Shown here piece by piece: positions 1 to 8,091 of a stretch of 60,359 nucleotides of DNA (its first letter is position 1; each line of letters opens with the position of its first letter). Location: contig NZ_LZIS01000186.1 of the NCBI RefSeq assembly GCF_001667015.1, positions 1 to 60,359 on the forward strand, written 5' to 3'. Both the position numbers and the translations under genes were made by a program. The DNA is from Mycobacterium sp. E3198. Its GTDB lineage: Bacteria; Actinomycetota; Actinomycetes; Mycobacteriales; Mycobacteriaceae. The notes beneath the pieces were generated by a model that worked only from the letters and a program-made list of their open reading frames with translations, was not told where the DNA came from and ran no database searches.

Positions 1-283
1 GCCGACGACCACCCCGCCGCCGACCACGCCGCCAACGACGACCCAGGCCCCGGTCACGACCACCCAGGCCCCGGTCACGACGACCCAGGCCCCGGTCACG
101 ACCACCCAGGCCCCGCACACCAGCCAAGCGGCGACGACGCAGGCACCACCGCCGACGACGCAAGCGCCGGCGCCGCACACGCAAACGCAAACGCAGCAGA
201 CGATTCCGACGCAGCCGCACACGCAACAGCCGGTGACCCCGCAGCAGCCGGTGAAACCGCTGCTGCCCCATACACAGCATTGA
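1..283 (+). CDS. C-terminal end of Pro/Thr/Gln-rich membrane protein (Rv0538-like), partial
   Basis: This open frame enters from the left edge and stops at TGA 281-283. All visible residues are Pro, Thr, Gln, Ala, Val and His, with no folded domain, and it ends PLLPHTQH. It contains tandem TTTQAPV heptads (listed separately). In M. tuberculosis the gene before the Rv0539 glycosyltransferase is Rv0538, a membrane protein with a Pro/Thr-rich C-terminus; position and composition both fit. The tail is probably an extracytoplasmic, cell-wall-spanning and possibly O-mannosylated stalk, which is an inference from composition. The membrane part lies outside the window. Confidence 0.75.
   Translation, partial: PTTTPPPTTPPTTTQAPVTTTQAPVTTTQAPVTTTQAPHTSQAATTQAPPPTTQAPAPHTQTQTQQTIPTQPHTQQPVTPQQPVKPLLPHTQH
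35..115 (+). repeat. 21-bp tandem repeat encoding TTTQAPV
   Basis: Three complete 21-bp units begin at 35, 56 and 77, and a partial fourth (TTTQAP) at 98. They differ only at synonymous third positions (acc/acg Thr). The repeat lies in frame inside the Pro/Thr-rich tail, so copy number would change only the stalk length. Confidence 0.85.
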
Positions 284-298
284 TCGTGGCCTGACCTC

Positions 299-955
299 AT
301 GGCCCAGGACGCGGTCACGGTCGTGCTGCCGTGTCTCGACGAGGAGGAGTCGCTGCCGGGGGTGCTGGCCGCGATCCCGGCCGGCTACGCGGCGCTGGTC
401 GTGGACAACAACAGCGCCGATCGCACCGCCGCGGTGGCGACCCGGCACGGCGCCCGGGTGGTCGCCGAACCGCGGCCGGGGTATGGCTCGGCGGTGCACG
501 CGGGCGTCGTCGCCGCGACCACCCCGATCGTCGCCGTGATCGACGCCGACGGCTCGATGGATCCCGGTGACCTGCCCCGGCTGGTGGACGCGCTCGAGGA
601 GGGCGCCGATCTGGTGATCGGCCGGCGCCGGCCGGTGCCCGGCCTGCACTGGCCGTGGGTCGCCCGCGTCGGGACCGTCGTGATGAGCTGGCGGCTGCGC
701 ACCCGGCACGGCCTGCCGGTGCACGACATAGCGCCGATGCGGGTCGCTCGCCGGGACGCGCTGCTGAACCTCGGTGTTGCCGACCGCCGTTCGGGCTACC
801 CGCTGGAGCTGCTGGTCCGGGCGGCGGCCGCCGGCTGGCGCGTGGTCGAGCTCGACGTCAGCTACGGTCCGCGCGCGGGCGGCAAGTCGAAGGTCAGCGG
901 CTCGCTGCGGGGCAGCGTCACCGCGATCCTGGACTTCTGGAAGGTGATTTCGTGA
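299..955 (+). CDS. Family 2 glycosyltransferase (Rv0539-like, dolichyl-phosphate sugar synthase type)
   Basis: A 218-residue GT2 (GT-A fold) enzyme that probably transfers a sugar from a nucleotide donor to a polyprenyl-phosphate or other acceptor at the cytoplasmic membrane face. The nucleotide-binding start VVLPCLDEEESL is at residues 8-19, the VVDNNSADRT strand at about 34-43, and the metal-binding DADGSMD (DxD) motif at about 82-88. There is no C-terminal membrane anchor, so this is the short soluble form. It follows the Pro/Thr-rich gene by 15 bases, and its stop overlaps the GTG start of the next gene (GTGA), so the two are coupled. The order matches Rv0538-Rv0539-Rv0540. The actual donor and acceptor cannot be read from the sequence. 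Confidence 0.85.
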   Translation: MAQDAVTVVLPCLDEEESLPGVLAAIPAGYAALVVDNNSADRTAAVATRHGARVVAEPRPGYGSAVHAGVVAATTPIVAVIDADGSMDPGDLPRLVDALEEGADLVIGRRRPVPGLHWPWVARVGTVVMSWRLRTRHGLPVHDIAPMRVARRDALLNLGVADRRSGYPLELLVRAAAAGWRVVELDVSYGPRAGGKSKVSGSLRGSVTAILDFWKVIS

Positions 956-1614
956 GTTCCGTGCCGGTGACCCTGCTGGTGGTCGCCAAGGCTCCGGAGC
1001 CCGGCCGGGCCAAGACGCGGCTCGCGGCGACGGTCGGGGACCGCGTCGCCGCGGACATCGCGGCGGCCGCGCTGCTGGACACGCTGGACGCGGTGGCCGC
1101 CGCGCCGGTCGCGGCGCGGGTGGTGGCCCTGACCGGCGATCTGGCCGCCGCCGCCCGCGCCACCGAACTGCGGCAACGGCTCGAGTCCTTCGCCGTGATC
1201 CCGCAGCGCGGCAACGACTTTGCCGCCCGGCTCGCCAACGCCCACGCCGACTCGGCCGCGGGCCATCCCGTCCTGCAAATCGGGATGGACACCCCCCAGG
1301 TCACCGCCGAGTTGCTGGCCGACTGCGCGCGTCGGCTGCTGGAGGAGCCGGCGATCCTCGGGCTGGCCCACGATGGCGGCTGGTGGGTGCTCGGGGTGGC
1401 GGCACCGGCGATGGCCGAATGCCTGCGCGGCGTGCCGATGTCTCAGCCCGACACCGGTGAGCTCACGTTGAAGGCGTTGCGCGACAACGGTATTGGCGTG
1501 ACGGAGGTGCAGCGCCTGGCCGACGTCGACGTCGTCGACGACATCGCCGCGGTCCGCGACGCGTGCGGGCCGGCGAGCCGCTTCGCGCGGGTCACCCGCG
1601 CGGCCGGGCTCTGA
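952..1614 (+). CDS. DUF2064 / TIGR04282-type glycosyltransferase-like protein (Rv0540-like)
   Basis: A 220-residue protein starting at GTG 952, inside the stop of the preceding glycosyltransferase. The N-terminal VAKAPEPGRAKTRLA motif and the later GMDTPQV and HDGGWWVLG segments are typical of the DUF2064 family, which has a nucleotidyltransferase/GT-A-like fold similar to CofC. Members are often encoded next to GT2 enzymes and are proposed to work with them, but no reaction is established. I chose the GTG because an upstream in-frame extension would run inside the glycosyltransferase. This is the second gene of the coupled pair and matches Rv0540 in position and length. Confidence 0.8.
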   Translation: MSSVPVTLLVVAKAPEPGRAKTRLAATVGDRVAADIAAAALLDTLDAVAAAPVAARVVALTGDLAAAARATELRQRLESFAVIPQRGNDFAARLANAHADSAAGHPVLQIGMDTPQVTAELLADCARRLLEEPAILGLAHDGGWWVLGVAAPAMAECLRGVPMSQPDTGELTLKALRDNGIGVTEVQRLADVDVVDDIAAVRDACGPASRFARVTRAAGL

Positions 1615-1639
1615 GACCTTTTCCGCGACCGCCCAATCT

Positions 1640-1657
1640 TTTCAACACACGTTGAAA
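1640..1657 (+). promoter_or_regulatory. Probable operator and promoter of the TetR gene
   Basis: The 18-bp inverted repeat TTTCAAC-ACAC-GTTGAAA has perfect 7-bp arms. A TATGGT hexamer (1661-1666, TANNNT) follows, and the GTG start lies 6 nt further on, so the message is probably leaderless. The same TTTCAAY-N4-RTTGAAA design recurs at 3467-3484 in front of the neighbouring methyltransferase, which suggests one regulator binds both. Confidence 0.7.
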
Positions 1658-1672
1658 TGATATGGTTCGCAC

Positions 1673-2347
1673 GTGCCGCCACCTGGCGAATCGATCAAGC
1701 GGCGCGGCAGACGCCAAGGCCGGCCGGTGTCGCGCGACGCGGTCCTGCGGGCGGCGAAGCGGCAGTTCGCCGCGCGCGGCTATGACAAGACGACGCTGCG
1801 CGCGATCGCCGATGACGCCCGAGTCGATCCGGCGATGATCCTCTATCTCTTCGGCTCCAAGGCGGCGTTGTTTCGCGCGTCGATGGAGTTGGTGCTGCCG
1901 GCCGACCTGCTGACGACCGAGATCGCCGAGAAGGACGACGATTTGGGCCGCCGCGTGGTGAGGGCCTACCTCGGTATCTGGGAGCAGCCCGACACGGCCG
2001 CGAGCATGGCCTCGATGGTGCAGTCGGCGACGTCGAACAGCGATGCCAACGATGCGTTTCGCGGCTTCCTGCACGACTATCTGCTCACCGCGGTGTCCAG
2101 CGCGTTGGGGGGCGGCGACGAGGCGCGGCTGCGCGCGATGTTGGCCGCGACCAACCTCGTCGGCACCGCGATGCTGCGCTACATCATGCGGGTGCCGCCC
2201 CTGTCGTCGCTCGGGGTCGACGAGGTGGCCGGATTGGTCGGACCCGCGGTGCACCGGTTCTTGACCGCCCCCGCCGACGAGCTGGGGCTGGATGTGCGCG
2301 CGGCGCAACGGCCCTCGGCTAAACCGCGGTCGCCTCGACGATGCTGA
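1673..2347 (+). CDS. TetR-family transcriptional regulator
   Basis: A 224-residue TetR/AcrR repressor. The N-terminal helix-turn-helix occupies about residues 18-64 (VLRAAKRQFAARGYDKTTLR, then IADDARVDPAMILYLFGSK). The rest is a helical ligand-binding and dimerisation domain with no similarity I recognise. The GTG start lies directly downstream of a -10 hexamer, with an inverted repeat just upstream. Its 3' end overlaps the convergent O-methyltransferase gene by 29 bp. That gene carries the same operator, so this protein probably represses both itself and the methyltransferase. The pair is inserted between the Rv0540 and Rv0541c homologues and is absent there in M. tuberculosis. The effector is unknown. 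Confidence 0.88.
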   Translation: MPPPGESIKRRGRRQGRPVSRDAVLRAAKRQFAARGYDKTTLRAIADDARVDPAMILYLFGSKAALFRASMELVLPADLLTTEIAEKDDDLGRRVVRAYLGIWEQPDTAASMASMVQSATSNSDANDAFRGFLHDYLLTAVSSALGGGDEARLRAMLAATNLVGTAMLRYIMRVPPLSSLGVDEVAGLVGPAVHRFLTAPADELGLDVRAAQRPSAKPRSPRRC

Positions 2348-3404
2348 GCGGCGACACGGTGTCGACGATGCGGTCCAACCGGAAACCGGCTTGGCCGACC
2401 AGCCGCCGGTACTCGTCCGCGGTGCGTTCGCGCGCGCCGGCGACGACCAGCATCTCGATGTCCACCCACTTGCCATGGAAGTCGCGGTCGTGGTCGGGAA
2501 TGACGAACTCGCAGAGCAACAGTCGCGCGCCGGTGCGGGCCGCGGTGCGGACATTCTTCAGAATGCGGACCGCGTCTTCCTCGGGCCAGTCGTGGATGAC
2601 GTTCTTGAACACATAGGCGTCGCCGCCCGCCGGCGCGGAATCGAAGAACGAGCCCTCTTCGATCCGGACGCGGTCGTCGACGCCGTACTTGCGCAACAAC
2701 TCGGGGGCGCACGCCACGACCTCCGGAAGATCGAACAGGACGCCGCGCGATCTCGGGGCCGTCTGCAGGATCGCCGCCAACAGACGACCGTGGCCCCCGC
2801 CGACATCGACGATCGTGTCGTATGCGCTGAAGTCGTAGGCCGCGGTTAGGGGCACGGTCGCGAACTCGGACAGATTGGTCATGGCGGAGTTGAAGATCTC
2901 GCCCAGCGCCGCCTCGTCGGCGAGGTATTCGAATACCGGTTTACCCCGGAGCTCGGGGACCACCGGATGCCCCGTCCGGATCGCGTCGGTCAGGTGGCTC
3001 CAGTGCTCGCGATGCTGTGCCGACCCGACCCACCGCGCCATCCCGGCCATCGACACGGGCGCGTCGGTGCGCAAGGCGTCCGCGAGTGGGTTGAGTGCGT
3101 ACCGCCCGTCGCTGCCCTGGCGGAAGATCCCGATCCCGATCAACGCGCGCATGAGTCGCTGCAGGGCGTCGGCGTCGGCGCCGACCCGGTCCGCCAACTG
3201 CGCGCCGGACAGCGGGCCGGCCGCCAGGGCGTCCGCCACTCCGAGATCCGCGGCGGTTGCGATCGCCTGGGCGACCCACGCGTTCAGGATCAGTTCCATC
3301 ACCACCGCCGCGGGCGGAGCAGAACGTTGGCGCAGCCGCGACAGGTGGTGGCGGGCCCGTTCGACGGCTCGCGCGACCCCGGCCGGCGGAACTTTCGACG
3401 TCAA
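2319..3404 (-). CDS. SAM-dependent O-methyltransferase (acetylserotonin / hydroxyneurosporene O-methyltransferase-like)
   Basis: A 361-residue plant/polyketide-type O-methyltransferase. The N-terminal winged-helix dimerisation domain (about 35-110) starts with VMELILNAWVAQAIATAADL. The SAM-binding loop IVDVGGGHGRLLA is at about residue 200, DLPEVV forms the next strand, and FKNVIHDWPEEDA near 270 carries the catalytic His of this family. It probably methylates a phenolic or similar hydroxyl of an aromatic substrate. The start is TTG at 3404 with AGGAGG four bases upstream. Its promoter overlaps the inverted repeat at 3464-3487, so control by the convergent TetR protein is likely. A role in modifying or detoxifying a small aromatic that is also the TetR ligand is an inference. 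Confidence 0.85.
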   Translation of the reverse strand: MTSKVPPAGVARAVERARHHLSRLRQRSAPPAAVVMELILNAWVAQAIATAADLGVADALAAGPLSGAQLADRVGADADALQRLMRALIGIGIFRQGSDGRYALNPLADALRTDAPVSMAGMARWVGSAQHREHWSHLTDAIRTGHPVVPELRGKPVFEYLADEAALGEIFNSAMTNLSEFATVPLTAAYDFSAYDTIVDVGGGHGRLLAAILQTAPRSRGVLFDLPEVVACAPELLRKYGVDDRVRIEEGSFFDSAPAGGDAYVFKNVIHDWPEEDAVRILKNVRTAARTGARLLLCEFVIPDHDRDFHGKWVDIEMLVVAGARERTADEYRRLVGQAGFRLDRIVDTVSPLSIVEATAV

Positions 3405-3463
3405 GTGACCTCCTGCGCGACCGATCGATTAGTCCGGGTAGGAACTATGCCGCCAATCCGCGA

Positions 3464-3487
3464 GTATTTCAATAGCCATTGAAATAC
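3464..3487 (-). promoter_or_regulatory. Operator/promoter of the O-methyltransferase gene
   Basis: A perfect 24-bp inverted repeat, GTATTTCAAT-AGCC-ATTGAAATAC. Its core TTTCAAT-N4-ATTGAAA matches the operator in front of the TetR gene at 1640-1657. On the minus strand TTGAAA (3472-3467) and CATAGT (3449-3444), 17 bp apart, form a plausible promoter, so repressor binding would cover the -35 box. Confidence 0.75.
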
Positions 3488-3566
3488 TGCGTGTGAGCAC
3501 CGGGCGACGTTCGTCGGCGTGTCGCCACCCTGGGCTCACGCTCGAAAGCCGTCAGCGCACACTCGA

Positions 3567-4919
3567 TCACCAGTTGGTGACCATGACGGTGTTCACCAGC
3601 AGGGCGCCAACGGCGTTGAGGGCCAACCACAACCGGTGTGACCGCACCGGCAGCAGCGCGGGCGCGGCGGTGAGCCAGACGGTGAACGGCAGCCAGATCC
3701 GTTCCACCTCGGCCTTGCTCAGCATGCTCAGGTCGGCGAAGGCGATGGCGGCCAGCATCCCCAGCAGCACCAGGTGGAAGCCCGAGCGACGCCGCAGGGC
3801 GGCCGGGTCGAACAACCGGCTGATCCCGGCCACGCTGCCCAGCCCGATCGCGCACACCACGCAGGCCAGGTTGGCCCAGCTCCAGTACTGGAACGGCCGG
3901 TCCTTGGCGATACCCTGCCAATAGCGTTGCTGCACAAGGGTATAGCCGTCGAACCAGTAGAAGCCCGCCACCGCGAACGCCACCGCAACCGCCACCGAGG
4001 TCAGCGCCGCGGGGCCAAGCACGCGCAGCACCGCGCGCCAATCCGACGCCGAGACCAGCACCGCCAGCGCCGGCAGACCCAGCAGGACCAGGCCGTAGCT
4101 GAGGAAAACGCTCCAGCCCAGCAGCAGGCCGGCCGCGGCCGCGAGCAGCGCGGGGAACCGGACGCGGCGGTGTACCGCCACGGCCAACAGCGCCAGCCCC
4201 CAGGCCGCGACGCCGGCGAAGTACCCGTCGGCCGAGACGGCAACCCAGATCGCGGTCGGCGCGACCGCGACGAACGGCGCCGCCCGCCGCGCCGTACGTT
4301 CGTCGGCGAGCGCGCGCACGCCGACCAGCACGGCCGCCGCGGCGCTGGAACCGACCAGCAGGCACAGCAGCCCCGCCCAGGCGCCGCCGTGCAGCCCGAT
4401 CCGGTCCAGCCACACGAACGTCAGCAGCGCACCCGGCGGATGCCCCGAGACGTGGGTGGTCCACGAATTCGGCTGGTAGTCGATGATGCGGCTGGAGAAC
4501 GTGCGCACGGCGGCCGGTATGTCGGTGATCGCCGGCACCTGCGACAGGTACTCGTCGCGGGTGGTCAGCCGCCCGGCGAAGCCGCGTTGCCAGCCGTCGA
4601 TCATCGCCAGCGCGAACGCCCACGCGCAGGCCGTGGCCCAGGTGCCCAGCGTCAGCGCCCGCCACGAGAGCCGTTGCGCCACAGTGGATCCCCACGCCAC
4701 GGCGGCCACGGCGATCAGGATCGCCGGGCCGGTGCCCCAGCTGGCGTGGATCTCCCACGCCCCGAAGATCGGCGATGCCCCGGCGTGCGTGCCGAACCGC
4801 TCCTGGCCCACGTCCAGCCGCGGCCGGACGCCCCAGTGCAGGCGCGGCAGGACGAACGCCGCCGCCACCAGGACGACCCCGACCGCGACGGCTGCCCACT
4901 CCCGTCGCGCGACCCTCAC
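3567..4919 (-). CDS. Polytopic membrane protein (Rv0541c-like, GT-C-like)
   Basis: A 450-residue integral membrane protein with about ten or more hydrophobic segments, beginning with a Lys/Arg-rich N-terminus and one segment (WAAVAVGVVLVAAAFVLP). A large loop before the middle carries VSGHPPGALLTF, and the overall layout resembles mannosyltransferases of the GT-C class, although no catalytic Asp pair is clear. It is the Rv0541c homologue by position, 12 bases upstream of the menE stop region. A role in transferring a lipid-linked sugar to the envelope is an inference from fold class only. The start ATG at 4919 gives the expected basic N-terminus. Confidence 0.75.
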   Translation of the reverse strand: MRVARREWAAVAVGVVLVAAAFVLPRLHWGVRPRLDVGQERFGTHAGASPIFGAWEIHASWGTGPAILIAVAAVAWGSTVAQRLSWRALTLGTWATACAWAFALAMIDGWQRGFAGRLTTRDEYLSQVPAITDIPAAVRTFSSRIIDYQPNSWTTHVSGHPPGALLTFVWLDRIGLHGGAWAGLLCLLVGSSAAAAVLVGVRALADERTARRAAPFVAVAPTAIWVAVSADGYFAGVAAWGLALLAVAVHRRVRFPALLAAAAGLLLGWSVFLSYGLVLLGLPALAVLVSASDWRAVLRVLGPAALTSVAVAVAFAVAGFYWFDGYTLVQQRYWQGIAKDRPFQYWSWANLACVVCAIGLGSVAGISRLFDPAALRRRSGFHLVLLGMLAAIAFADLSMLSKAEVERIWLPFTVWLTAAPALLPVRSHRLWLALNAVGALLVNTVMVTNW

Positions 4920-4930
4920 GATCGATCAGC

Positions 4931-6013
4931 CTATTGATCGCCGGCGTCGCCGAACCGGCGCACTAGTGCCGCCCGGTCCACCTTGCCGATACCGCGGCGC
5001 GGCAGCGCCTCGACGACGTGCAGCTCGCGCGGCGCGGCGGTGGCGTCCAGCGTGTGCGCCACGTGGCTCCGCAGCGCCGGCAGCGTCGGCGCGTCGGAGC
5101 CGGCACGCAGCACGATCGCGGCGACCACCCGCTGCCCGAGCCGGTCGTCGGGGAGGCCGAACACCGCGCAGTCGCCGACGGCGGGGTGGGTGCACAGCGC
5201 TGCCTCGACCGGCTGCGGGAGCACGGTCAACCCGCCCGTGCTGATCGCGTCGTCCACGCGGCCCAGCACGGTCAGCGCACCAGCGGCGTCGAGGGTGCCC
5301 AGGTCGTCGGTGTAAAACCAGCCCGGCTCGGCGAACGGGTCGGGGTCGACGGGGTTGCGGTAGCCCTTGGCCAGCGTCGCGCCGCCGATGACGATGCGCC
5401 CGTTGGGGGACAGGCGCACCAGCACCCCGTCCAGCGGGACACCGTCGTACACGCAGCCGCCCGCGGTCTCGCTCATGCCGTAGGTGCGGACCACCGCGAT
5501 GCCCGCGGCAGCGGCGGCGTCCAGGATCGGCCGGGGTGCCGGCCCGCCGGCGCGCAGCACGGCGTCCAGCTCGGCGAGCGCGGCCGCGGCGGCCGGGTCT
5601 GTCAGCGCCTTTGCCAGCTGCGCGGCCACCAGCGAGGTGTAGCGCCGGCCGGAGCCCAATCGCCTTACCGCAGCGGGCAATTCACCGACGTCGAAGCCGG
5701 CCGAAACGTCCAGCTCGACGGGCGCCGCGCCGGCCAGCACGCTGCGCACCAGCACCTGCAGCCCGGCGATGTGGTGGGGCGGCAGGGCCAGCAGCCAGGC
5801 GCCTGGGCCGCCCAGGCGCCGGTGGGTGGCCGCCGCGCCGGCGGTCAGCGCCGCCGCGGTCAGCAGCGCACCCTTGGGCGCGCCGGTGGTTCCCGACGTC
5901 GCCACCACCAGCGCCACGTCGTCGTCGATCGCCTCGCCTACCCGCAGGGCGCGCGGCGTGCCGTCGTCGCCGGGCGGCACCGCCACCAGCGCGGGCTCAC
6001 GCCCGTCCAGCAC
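4931..6013 (-). CDS. menE: O-succinylbenzoate-CoA ligase, menaquinone biosynthesis
   Basis: A 360-residue ANL-superfamily adenylating enzyme that converts O-succinylbenzoate to its CoA thioester for MenB. The phosphate-binding loop VATSGTTGAPKGALL is near residue 45, the YGMSETAGGCVYDG motif lies mid-protein, WFYTDDLG marks the hinge region, and the C-terminal catalytic Lys lies in RRGIGKVDR. Compared with stand-alone acyl-CoA synthetases it lacks much of the N-terminal domain, as in Rv0542c. I chose GTG 6013 (VLDGREPALVAVP), which aligns with the M. tuberculosis start as I recall it. The frame stays open further upstream, but without a good ATG, GTG or TTG. It follows the DUF3349 gene on the same strand. 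Confidence 0.85.
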   Translation of the reverse strand: MLDGREPALVAVPPGDDGTPRALRVGEAIDDDVALVVATSGTTGAPKGALLTAAALTAGAAATHRRLGGPGAWLLALPPHHIAGLQVLVRSVLAGAAPVELDVSAGFDVGELPAAVRRLGSGRRYTSLVAAQLAKALTDPAAAAALAELDAVLRAGGPAPRPILDAAAAAGIAVVRTYGMSETAGGCVYDGVPLDGVLVRLSPNGRIVIGGATLAKGYRNPVDPDPFAEPGWFYTDDLGTLDAAGALTVLGRVDDAISTGGLTVLPQPVEAALCTHPAVGDCAVFGLPDDRLGQRVVAAIVLRAGSDAPTLPALRSHVAHTLDATAAPRELHVVEALPRRGIGKVDRAALVRRFGDAGDQ

Positions 6014-6081
6014 GCCCTCCAGGGCGGGCAGCAGCGCCGCGGCGGCGCGACCCGAGGGGACGCCCAGCGCACGCAGGACGG

Positions 6082-6384
6082 CTATGCGGGGTCCCCGGCG
6101 TCCTGCGGCTCGTCGAACGGCCAGCCGTGGGCGGCCAACCGCTCCCGCACCCGCTCGACGTCTTCCGGCGCGGGCAGCTCGTCGGTGATCTGGGTGATCG
6201 CCACACCGATGTCGATGTCGTCGAAGCAGCCGCGTTCGGAGAGTTCGCGCGCCACCGCGATGACCTCGTCGTGGCCCAATCGGCGGGTCAGCAGCGCCAG
6301 CACCGGGAAGGTGTCGGTCGGCGGGACGCCCTCCGGATATCCCGCGCGCAGCCACGACACAATCGAATTCAGGAATCCGTTCAC
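6082..6384 (-). CDS. DUF3349 small protein (Rv0543c-like)
   Basis: A 100-residue acidic, helical protein starting GTG 6384 (VNGFLNSIVSWL). It matches Rv0543c in length and place; M. tuberculosis has several paralogues of this fold (DUF3349, a small helical bundle of unknown function). There are no membrane segments or catalytic motifs. It is encoded between Rv0544c-like and menE, about 70 bases before the chosen menE start. Function unknown; conserved linkage with menE suggests co-expression rather than a known biochemical role. Confidence 0.85.
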   Translation of the reverse strand: MNGFLNSIVSWLRAGYPEGVPPTDTFPVLALLTRRLGHDEVIAVARELSERGCFDDIDIGVAITQITDELPAPEDVERVRERLAAHGWPFDEPQDAGDPA

Positions 6385-6431
6385 TTCGCTATCCCATCGC
6401 GCGGGGGCTCGGCTGGGTGGACGATTCGATG

Positions 6432-6737
6432 CTACTTGTGGGGTGGCTTGGCACCGAGAAAGGGCTGTCCCAGCTGGTGGGCGATGAAGTCGCGGGAGAT
6501 GTACAGCAGCGCGAACGCGATCACCGTGAGCACCACCGCGTAGATCATCCAGGCGACCCCCAGCAGCACCGGATTCTTGTGCGCCGGACCGCCGTCGGTG
6601 CTGACCTGCCCGCCGCCAACGGCGTGGAACCGAAGGCCGAGGGCGAACAGCCCCGGCAACGCGGCACCGGCCAGCATGCTGAACACCAGGATCTTCAGGG
6701 AGGCCTGGTAGTTGAACCAGTCGCTGAAGTGGCTCAT
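6432..6737 (-). CDS. Small two-TM membrane protein (Rv0544c-like)
   Basis: A 101-residue membrane protein with two hydrophobic helices at about residues 13-37 (LKILVFSMLAGAALPGLFAL) and 53-78 (VLLGVAWMIYAVVLTVIAFA), joined by a Gly/His-rich loop. Its ATG (6737) overlaps the pitA stop as ATGA, so it is translated after pitA. The arrangement pitA-Rv0544c is the same in M. tuberculosis, so it may be an accessory subunit of the phosphate transporter; this is an inference. Confidence 0.82.
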   Translation of the reverse strand: MSHFSDWFNYQASLKILVFSMLAGAALPGLFALGLRFHAVGGGQVSTDGGPAHKNPVLLGVAWMIYAVVLTVIAFALLYISRDFIAHQLGQPFLGAKPPHK

Positions 6738-7978
6738 GACAGGTTCCCCGCGCCAACCGGAGGTTCGTCGGAGCCGGACCGGGGCGGGGCCCCGGCGCCG
6801 ACCGTGGGCCCGGTATCGGAGGGCGGATGCTCGTCCGAGCCCTCGAGGCCGGCGGTGAGGCTGCCTTCCCATTCGGCGTTGACGTTCTTGTGGTCGACCT
6901 TGACCCGCCGCGACCGGATGTAGATCATCGCGGAGACGGCGACCAGCAGGCCGAAGCCGATGATCGCGCCGGGGTACCCGCCGATGACGTGCACGATCCA
7001 GTAGGTGATCGCGCCGACCAACCCGGCCGACGGGAGCGTGATCAGCCACGCGACGACCATCCGGCCGGCCACGCCCCAGCGCACCTCGCCGCCGGGCTTG
7101 CCCAGCCCGCTGCCCAGCACCGAACCGGTGCAGACCTGCGTCGTCGACAGCGCGTAGCCGAAGTGGGTCGACAGCAGAATGACTGCGGCCGAGGACGATT
7201 CGGCGGCCATGCCTTGCGGCGACTTGATCTCGACCAGGCCCTTGCCCAGCGTGCGGATGATGCGCCACCCGCCCAGGTAGGTGCCCGCCGCCATGGCCAG
7301 GGCGCAACAGACGATCACCCACAGCGGCGGCGCGGACTCGGTCTTGCTGACCGCGCCGTAGGACATCAGGCCCAGGAAGATGATGCCCATCGTCTTCTGC
7401 GCGTCGCCGGTGCCGTGCGCCAGGGAGACCAGCGACGCCGAGCCCCACTGTCCGTACCGGAATCCGGCCTCGGTGCGCTTGGTCGGGATGCCACGGGTGA
7501 TCCGGTAGACCAGCCAGGTCGCGATGGCCCCGACCACGATGGCCAGGGCCGCGGCGATGACGGCCGGGATGAGGACCTTGGACACCAGGCCCTTCCAGAT
7601 CACCCCGTGCGCGCCCACCGCGGCCAGCGTGGCGCCGACGATGCCGCCGATCAGCGCGTGCGACGAGCTCGAGGGGATGCCGAGGAGCCAGGTCAGCAGG
7701 TTCCAGACGATGCCGCCGACCAGGCCGGCAAACACCAATTCCAGCGTCACGATGTGCCCGTCGATGAGGCCCTTGGCGATCGTGGCCGCGACCGCGGTGG
7801 ACATGAAAGCGCCCACCAGGTTCAGCACCGCCGACAGCGCGACGGCCGCCTTGGGCGCCAGCGCGCCGCTGGCAATTGACGTTGCCATCGCGTTGCCGGT
7901 GTCGTGGAAGCCGTTGGTGAAATCGAAAGCGAGTGCCGTGATTACGACAATGATGAGGAGGAACAAATCGATGTTCAC
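6734..7978 (-). CDS. pitA: Low-affinity inorganic phosphate transporter, PiT family
   Basis: A 414-residue integral membrane phosphate symporter. Both PiT signature repeats are present: GFHDTGNAMATSIASGA near residue 22 in the first half, and SLAHGTGDAQKTMGIIFL in the second. About ten membrane segments flank a cytoplasmic loop, and the C-terminal 50 residues are Pro/Gly-rich and hydrophilic. The GTG start at 7978 (VNIDLFLLIIVV) fits Rv0545c. It imports phosphate, probably as a neutral metal-phosphate complex coupled to protons, as known for the family. The downstream small membrane gene is translationally coupled. Confidence 0.93.
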   Translation of the reverse strand: MNIDLFLLIIVVITALAFDFTNGFHDTGNAMATSIASGALAPKAAVALSAVLNLVGAFMSTAVAATIAKGLIDGHIVTLELVFAGLVGGIVWNLLTWLLGIPSSSSHALIGGIVGATLAAVGAHGVIWKGLVSKVLIPAVIAAALAIVVGAIATWLVYRITRGIPTKRTEAGFRYGQWGSASLVSLAHGTGDAQKTMGIIFLGLMSYGAVSKTESAPPLWVIVCCALAMAAGTYLGGWRIIRTLGKGLVEIKSPQGMAAESSSAAVILLSTHFGYALSTTQVCTGSVLGSGLGKPGGEVRWGVAGRMVVAWLITLPSAGLVGAITYWIVHVIGGYPGAIIGFGLLVAVSAMIYIRSRRVKVDHKNVNAEWEGSLTAGLEGSDEHPPSDTGPTVGAGAPPRSGSDEPPVGAGNLS

Positions 7979-8091
7979 AGCGCCTGATTCTCGTAGTAGG
8001 GGGCTTAAATTGTCGAACGGAGCGATCGCCGAAACGCAGGTGTACCTCGACTTGCCGTCAGATGTTAGCCGGTAGTTAACCCGGCGTTCCC

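Noticed and set aside
35..115. Short direct repeats considered as a CRISPR array
   Set aside because: Units are contiguous, in frame and without unique spacers, so they are a coding tandem repeat.
6077..6355. N-terminal extension of menE to 6355
   Set aside because: It overlaps the DUF3349 gene in another frame and is Arg/Gly/Pro-rich without similarity to MenE.
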